A stretch of 20,241 nt of DNA from a virus, in IMG/VR virus record IMGVR_UViG_3300037963_001515, positions 1 through 20,241 of that record, one strand, 5' to 3'. Every line of letters begins with the position of its first letter. Position 1 is the first letter of the stretch. Shown here one piece after another: positions 16,784 through 20,241 of the stretch. The notes beneath the pieces are model-generated. The model was not told where the DNA came from. It ran no database searches and saw only the letters and a program-made list of their open reading frames with translations. Made by a program: the position numbers and the translations under genes.

Positions 16784-18994
16784 TTATTTAATTATTTTTG
16801 AAACTAAACCGCTGTTGTTATATTTTTTTATACCTAACTCTATGGGTTCTCTTTTTCTTCTACTTACTGGTGCGTATCTATTTTTGTTACAAGCCATTAA
16901 AGCTAGTCCAGAACTAATCGACGCATCATGAGTAGTTCTATTGTTTATATCAAACCTAGCCCAGTCTTCTAATGTTCTTTGAAAATATACATCTCCATAA
17001 GAATCACCATTAAATCCAACCATAGTTTCTATATAAGATTCTATAGCTGCAGCATGAGCTTGTTTTATATCTTCACTTGAATTAGGTATACCACCTATTT
17101 CTTTTTCTGTAACTGATAATTTATTCCAAATTTTATCAGGTCTATTCATTGCAAAACCTCTATATCCTCTTCTTTTAAAATGATACAAAAGTCTTGGTTT
17201 ATTATTTTCTACTAGTATTGGCATTCCGTAAAATACGCAAGCCATTAAAACATCTTCAAAAAATATTTCAGCTGTTTGAGGTCTTGCTATATATTCTAAG
17301 AAAAAATGATTAGCAGGAGCATTTTCCATGCTAAACTTAGTTAAACCATGTAAAGAACCATTAGAACCTCTTTTATCTACTGTTCCAGATATATCGTATG
17401 GATCACACCCAAAAGCACCCATATGTTCATTACCTGGATATTTTACACCATTTTTTTCAATATATCTATTTTGTATCATATGATCAGGTATCCATGTAAT
17501 AAAAAATCTTCCTTGATTACTTGGATAAAACATAACCCTACTATCTTTAATCCCACTTTCCCATTGAAAATTACCCTGTGTGACTAATTTTTTACTATTT
17601 ATATCTTCATTATAGTCAATTTGTTGATAAATTTTTGTTAAATTGAATAAAGAAGACTTAGATTCATCTCTAAAAGCATGCTTTGTAGTTCTGGGAAATT
17701 GTCTGTAAAACTCATTTAAAGCATCAGCATCTTCCTTCAAACCATCAACTTCGTTCTGCCAATAATCAATTACACCTAAATATATATCTTCCCCTTGTGG
17801 TCCTTGAACGGCTTGTTTTGGAGTGTCGAATACAGGTATGCCATAAGAATCGATGTATCCTTCGTAGTTCCATTCCATAGGTATGAACAAACTATATAAT
17901 CCCGAGCGAGTCTGTCCATTGGCGTTTCTTTGTGTAACATCTGAATCATCGTATAATTTTTTAAAATTTCTACCACCTTTATCTAAAGCATTTGATGTTG
18001 AACCCATCATACATTTTCCAACAATTCTACTACCTAATCGCAACGTTGTTTTTGTTACTCGCCAGTTGTTAAGAATATTATTTGGTTTTTCCCACTTACC
18101 AGATTCATCATGTACTAATAGTTTTAATTTTTCACCATCATAACTATTATCACCTGTGTTTTTCCAGTCAATAGTAGTATCTAAACCTTGAAGTTCAGTA
18201 GTAGCTTCATTAGCAGTTAGTTTTCTTCTAGTTAGTTTTGTAGCAGGAACTCTATATGCTAGTTCAGTTTTTGGCCTATCCATACCATCTTGAATAGGTT
18301 TAAAGAAAAAAGGATAATTAACTGATATAGGTACTACTTTATCTGTAAACATAGTTTTAGCATCTGGTCCTGATTTAGATAATATACCGTATCTTGAATC
18401 AGAGTTTAGTGTAGCTAAATTAACAGTTTCACCTGACGCCATAAATGAAAAACCTGAACGTCTATTTTTTAAATAACACATGCCATAAGATCTAGGATCT
18501 GCTTTGCAAGCTTCCCAAAATATAAAAAATAATCTATTGGCTTCTCTAAAATCAGGTTTACCTACATCAATTTTACTCCACTGTAAATACATGTAATGAC
18601 TACCTGTTAGATATGTTGCTTTACCTTTGTTATAAAACCAAAATCCTTTTTCTCTACGATTAAACTCTTCATCTATATAATCGTACCATGTTTCTTTAAA
18701 ATCTAAAGGATATTCTTCCCAGTCAAATATAGTTTTTATTCGCTTTAATTCTTTAGGTAACGGTGTGTATTCCCATTTATCTTCAGAAAATTTAAATGTA
18801 TTTTCTTCTAATGGTAAAGCTATTTTTAAGTTTTGTATTTCGTATATCTCACCTATTTCACCTGTTTTACTTATAACAATTACATCATGCTCTTTGTTAT
18901 AACCGTACTTCCACTTTTTATATCTATTCTGTTGTTTAAGTACTTTAGGTTTTATATGGTCTTTTAATACTTTGTATAATTCTTGCTTATACAT
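16784..18994 (-). CDS. Terminase large subunit (packaging ATPase-nuclease)
   Basis: The 736-residue protein has both terminase halves. ATPase domain: a degenerate Walker A (KNRRSGFS, 176-183, with Phe where Lys is normal before Ser), Walker B (LKLLVHDE, 290-297, with D296 and catalytic E297) and a coupling motif (MMGSTSN, 329-335). Nuclease domain: GAFGCDPYD (526-534, D531 as likely first metal ligand), PILVENN (592-598, E596) and HDASISSGLALMA (689-701, D690), matching the three acidic positions of the RNase H-like fold. Residues 110-165 (FWFYNKGKATYLTGSHYMYLQW) precede the ATPase. The start ATG shares one base with the previous gene's TAA (TAATG), suggesting translational coupling. The sequence strongly recalls terminases of uncultured marine, crAss-related phages. 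Confidence 0.88.
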   Translation of the reverse strand: MYKQELYKVLKDHIKPKVLKQQNRYKKWKYGYNKEHDVIVISKTGEIGEIYEIQNLKIALPLEENTFKFSEDKWEYTPLPKELKRIKTIFDWEEYPLDFKETWYDYIDEEFNRREKGFWFYNKGKATYLTGSHYMYLQWSKIDVGKPDFREANRLFFIFWEACKADPRSYGMCYLKNRRSGFSFMASGETVNLATLNSDSRYGILSKSGPDAKTMFTDKVVPISVNYPFFFKPIQDGMDRPKTELAYRVPATKLTRRKLTANEATTELQGLDTTIDWKNTGDNSYDGEKLKLLVHDESGKWEKPNNILNNWRVTKTTLRLGSRIVGKCMMGSTSNALDKGGRNFKKLYDDSDVTQRNANGQTRSGLYSLFIPMEWNYEGYIDSYGIPVFDTPKQAVQGPQGEDIYLGVIDYWQNEVDGLKEDADALNEFYRQFPRTTKHAFRDESKSSLFNLTKIYQQIDYNEDINSKKLVTQGNFQWESGIKDSRVMFYPSNQGRFFITWIPDHMIQNRYIEKNGVKYPGNEHMGAFGCDPYDISGTVDKRGSNGSLHGLTKFSMENAPANHFFLEYIARPQTAEIFFEDVLMACVFYGMPILVENNKPRLLYHFKRRGYRGFAMNRPDKIWNKLSVTEKEIGGIPNSSEDIKQAHAAAIESYIETMVGFNGDSYGDVYFQRTLEDWARFDINNRTTHDASISSGLALMACNKNRYAPVSRRKREPIELGIKKYNNSGLVSKIIK

Positions 18995-19272
18995 TATTTC
19001 GATCTTCCTTCTGCGAAACCTTTAAACTCTTTTGGTTTTTTAGTTTCTTGTTCAACTTTACCCTCTATAATATTTTCTTCTTCATTTATTTTAGAAAGTA
19101 TTTCAAAAGCATCGAATATAGCTAATTTTTTAGTAGCGGCTGCGTTTTTTAATCTATCCGCGGAAATGTCTGGACCAAAGTCAATTATAGGTTCTTTAGC
19201 AACTTTTATTAACTCATCAACAGCTATTCGCCCAGCTTGGATTATATTCCTTTTGATTTTTTTTACTTCCAT
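18994..19272 (-). CDS. Small protein upstream of terminase, possible packaging partner, 92 aa
   Basis: This 92-residue protein has a basic N-terminus (MEVKKIKRNIIQAG), a helical core (ADRLKNAAATKKLAIFDAFEILSKINEEE, about 39-67) and a charged tail ending GFAEGRSK. It is placed where small terminase subunits usually lie, with its TAA overlapping the large terminase ATG. Similar short proteins before the terminase occur in marine phage genomes as I recall. No helix-turn-helix is convincing, so a small-terminase role is only a hypothesis. The start overlaps the GroES-like gene by 56 bp; no alternative ATG, GTG or TTG gives a shorter reasonable form. Confidence 0.7.
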   Translation of the reverse strand: MEVKKIKRNIIQAGRIAVDELIKVAKEPIIDFGPDISADRLKNAAATKKLAIFDAFEILSKINEEENIIEGKVEQETKKPKEFKGFAEGRSK

Positions 19273-19822
19273 ATTTAATTACAATATCATTAGATTTCAT
19301 GCAATAAAGCAGCTCGTTGTCAACAACAAACTCCCAATTAGCTCCTGGTTTAAAACCTATTACATCATTTAAAGCAATATTACGTGCTTCTAATGAATTA
19401 TTAGTATATTTTAGTATACCAACGTTAGGAACTGTTTTTTCATGCTTTAAAACATCATTATTTTCTATAGGTTTTACAAAACATCTATTACCAAAAGTAT
19501 GCCATTTTTTATTATTTTTATATAAATATATTTGATCTAACGATACAAAATATAAATTATCTTTAAAATAACTTCTACTATTCTTTTTTTCACCCTGCAT
19601 GTTATAAAATTTTCTAAAAATATTTTGATGAACTACAATTGTATCACCTACTTTTATATTTGTTTTATATGCTGCTGGTGTTGAAACAACCTTAGCATTT
19701 CTATTTACAAATTTCCAAGACTCAATTTTATTATTTAAAATCAAGTCTTTTCCATTTACTTTTGTATTATTGTTATATGTTTCACCTATTGGTTGTACAA
19801 TAAAATCGTATAAACTTTTCAT
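19217..19822 (-). CDS. Tandem GroES-like co-chaperonin, two domains in one chain
   Basis: The 201-residue protein appears to contain two GroES folds. Domain 1 (about 6-104) shows FIVQPIGE, then a loop NGKDLILNN, then AKVVSTP, NIKVGDTIVV and the closing LYFVSLDQIYLY. This is the order of GroES RVIVKR, mobile loop, GEVLAVG, VKVGDIVIF and LIMSESDILAI. The loop tripeptide LIL (27-29) matches the hydrophobic GroEL-binding tripeptide (IVL in GroES). Domain 2 (about 109-184) shows GNRCFVKPIE, NVGILKYT, IALNDVIGFKPG and LLYCMKSNDIVIKYG, but has little of a mobile loop. A charged tail with A8-encoded lysines follows. In T4 the phage co-chaperonin gp31 works with host GroEL to fold the capsid protein gp23; a similar job here is inferred. 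The start shares TAATG with the upstream gene. No GroEL is in the window. Confidence 0.75.
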   Translation of the reverse strand: MKSLYDFIVQPIGETYNNNTKVNGKDLILNNKIESWKFVNRNAKVVSTPAAYKTNIKVGDTIVVHQNIFRKFYNMQGEKKNSRSYFKDNLYFVSLDQIYLYKNNKKWHTFGNRCFVKPIENNDVLKHEKTVPNVGILKYTNNSLEARNIALNDVIGFKPGANWEFVVDNELLYCMKSNDIVIKYGSKKNQKEYNPSWANSC

Positions 19823-20049
19823 TAATATTCAAGATCATATTCTACTGCTATTGCCATTTGTGAATTAAATTTTTTCCAAGGCAATACCTCATCTTTTTTC
19901 TTAATATGTATATTATAAGAATTATCAGTAGGCTCAAATAAAATATGAGAAATTATATGACCTCCATAAACCTCTTGACCCACGGAGTAATGCATTGCAT
20001 CATTTTTATAATCTGATCCAATACTAATTTTACGTATTACATTACTCAT
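19822..20049 (-). CDS. Small conserved-type phage protein, 75 aa
   Basis: The protein reads MSNVIRKISIGSDYKNDAMH... and continues with VGQEVYGGHIISHI, a short beta-looking domain of alternating hydrophobic and charged residues ending VEYDLEY. I recall similar 70-80 residue proteins (IRKISIGxDYKNxAMHYxVGQ) near packaging genes of marine and Bacteroidota phages; their function is unknown to me. An upstream in-frame ATG at 20082 would add 11 residues, but the ATG at 20049 is preferred: it overlaps the previous gene's stop as ATGAGTAA, the normal coupling arrangement. Its own TAA overlaps the ATG of the GroES-like gene by one base. Confidence 0.75.
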   Translation of the reverse strand: MSNVIRKISIGSDYKNDAMHYSVGQEVYGGHIISHILFEPTDNSYNIHIKKKDEVLPWKKFNSQMAIAVEYDLEY

Positions 20050-20241
20050 CTTTGGTAGGTTTATGTTCAGTATAACTACCATCCTCTAGATTAATATCTA
20101 TAGGACCATATTTATCTTCTAAATCATTTTTTAATTTCCCTTGATCTTGATTTACACCCGCTAACTCATGAAGCAACGCGTGTTTTTCTGTTTCTGCAAC
20201 TCCTATTTTATGTAATAGTTGCGCTATTGTGTTTTGCAGAG
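20042..20241 (-). CDS. C-terminal end of an unidentified protein, cut by the window edge
   Basis: The last 65 codons of a gene that begins beyond the right edge are visible: LQNTIAQLLHKIGVAETEKH, then ALLHELAGVNQDQGKLKNDL and an acidic end LEDGSYTEHKPTKDE before TAA at 20044-20042. The frame is open to the edge with no internal ATG, and AT-biased codon use matches the neighbours. The N-terminal part visible looks helical, with leucines at repeating spacing as in a short coiled coil. Its stop overlaps the next start by 8 bp, marking it as the upstream member of the same operon. No function can be assigned. Confidence 0.7.
   Translation of the reverse strand, partial: LQNTIAQLLHKIGVAETEKHALLHELAGVNQDQGKLKNDLEDKYGPIDINLEDGSYTEHKPTKDE

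Noticed and set aside
17776-17976. Minus-strand 66-codon frame inside the terminase gene
   Set aside because: Out-of-frame shadow nested between terminase motifs with no start context or family resemblance.
18983-19372. Plus-strand 129-codon open frame opposite the 92-aa and GroES-like genes
   Set aside because: Lies across two tightly coupled minus-strand genes and its Leu/Ser/Phe/Ile-rich sequence is typical of antisense translation of an AT-rich gene.
20050-20082. Upstream ATG extending the 75-aa protein by 11 residues
   Set aside because: It would give a 41-bp overlap with the upstream gene; the internal ATG forms the compact ATGAGTAA junction and begins at the family-like MSNVIRKIS start.
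1-20241. Alternative genetic code (TAG or TGA reassigned), as seen in some crAss-like phages
   Set aside because: All large genes are open and end sensibly under the standard code, one gene uses TGA as its stop, and lengths fit their apparent families without readthrough.

Overview
The window looks like the virion-assembly half of an AT-rich (roughly two thirds A+T by eye) short-tailed phage genome. Every convincing gene lies on the minus strand, so the map reads right to left: a small-protein/co-chaperonin cluster, DNA packaging, head, connector and tail, then putative ejected proteins. Genes are nearly end to end, often sharing TAATG or abutting TAAATG junctions. I see no integrase, transposon, tRNA, rRNA, CRISPR array or plus-strand gene. 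Both ends are cut inside genes.

Affiliation is inferred, not proven. The terminase, portal, scaffold-like and capsid proteins, and above all the tail proteins with their N-terminal 'MNQDIDAR' and C-terminal 'FKTINYEG' signatures, recall crAss-like and other podovirus-like phages of Bacteroidota and related uncultured marine phages. Host evidence points the same way: most genes have a short A/T-rich leader with no Shine-Dalgarno sequence, as is typical of Bacteroidota. All 15 visible stop codons are TAA (14) or TGA (1). Frames are open under the standard code, so nothing suggests stop-codon recoding.

Region by region, right to left. (1) 20241-18994: four small genes, one encoding two GroES-like domains in tandem, probably a phage co-chaperonin. 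(2) 18994-14390: large terminase and portal. (3) 14372-11704: scaffold-like protein and major capsid protein, the latter followed by a UUCG-tetraloop terminator. (4) 11639-10824: a conserved-looking head-region protein bracketed by two UUCG hairpins. (5) 10772-8835: two connector/ring-type proteins. (6) 8831-2564: a 1584-residue and a 493-residue protein that together look like the tail nozzle, apparently split in two. (7) 2561-1: a coiled-coil putative ejection protein, a 466-residue virion-type protein, and the start of another gene.

How they would work together (inference): the co-chaperonin, acting with host GroEL, helps fold a head protein; the scaffold and capsid proteins build the prohead on the portal; the terminase packages DNA; ring and nozzle proteins close the vertex and form the short tail; and the coiled-coil proteins downstream are carried in the virion for ejection.
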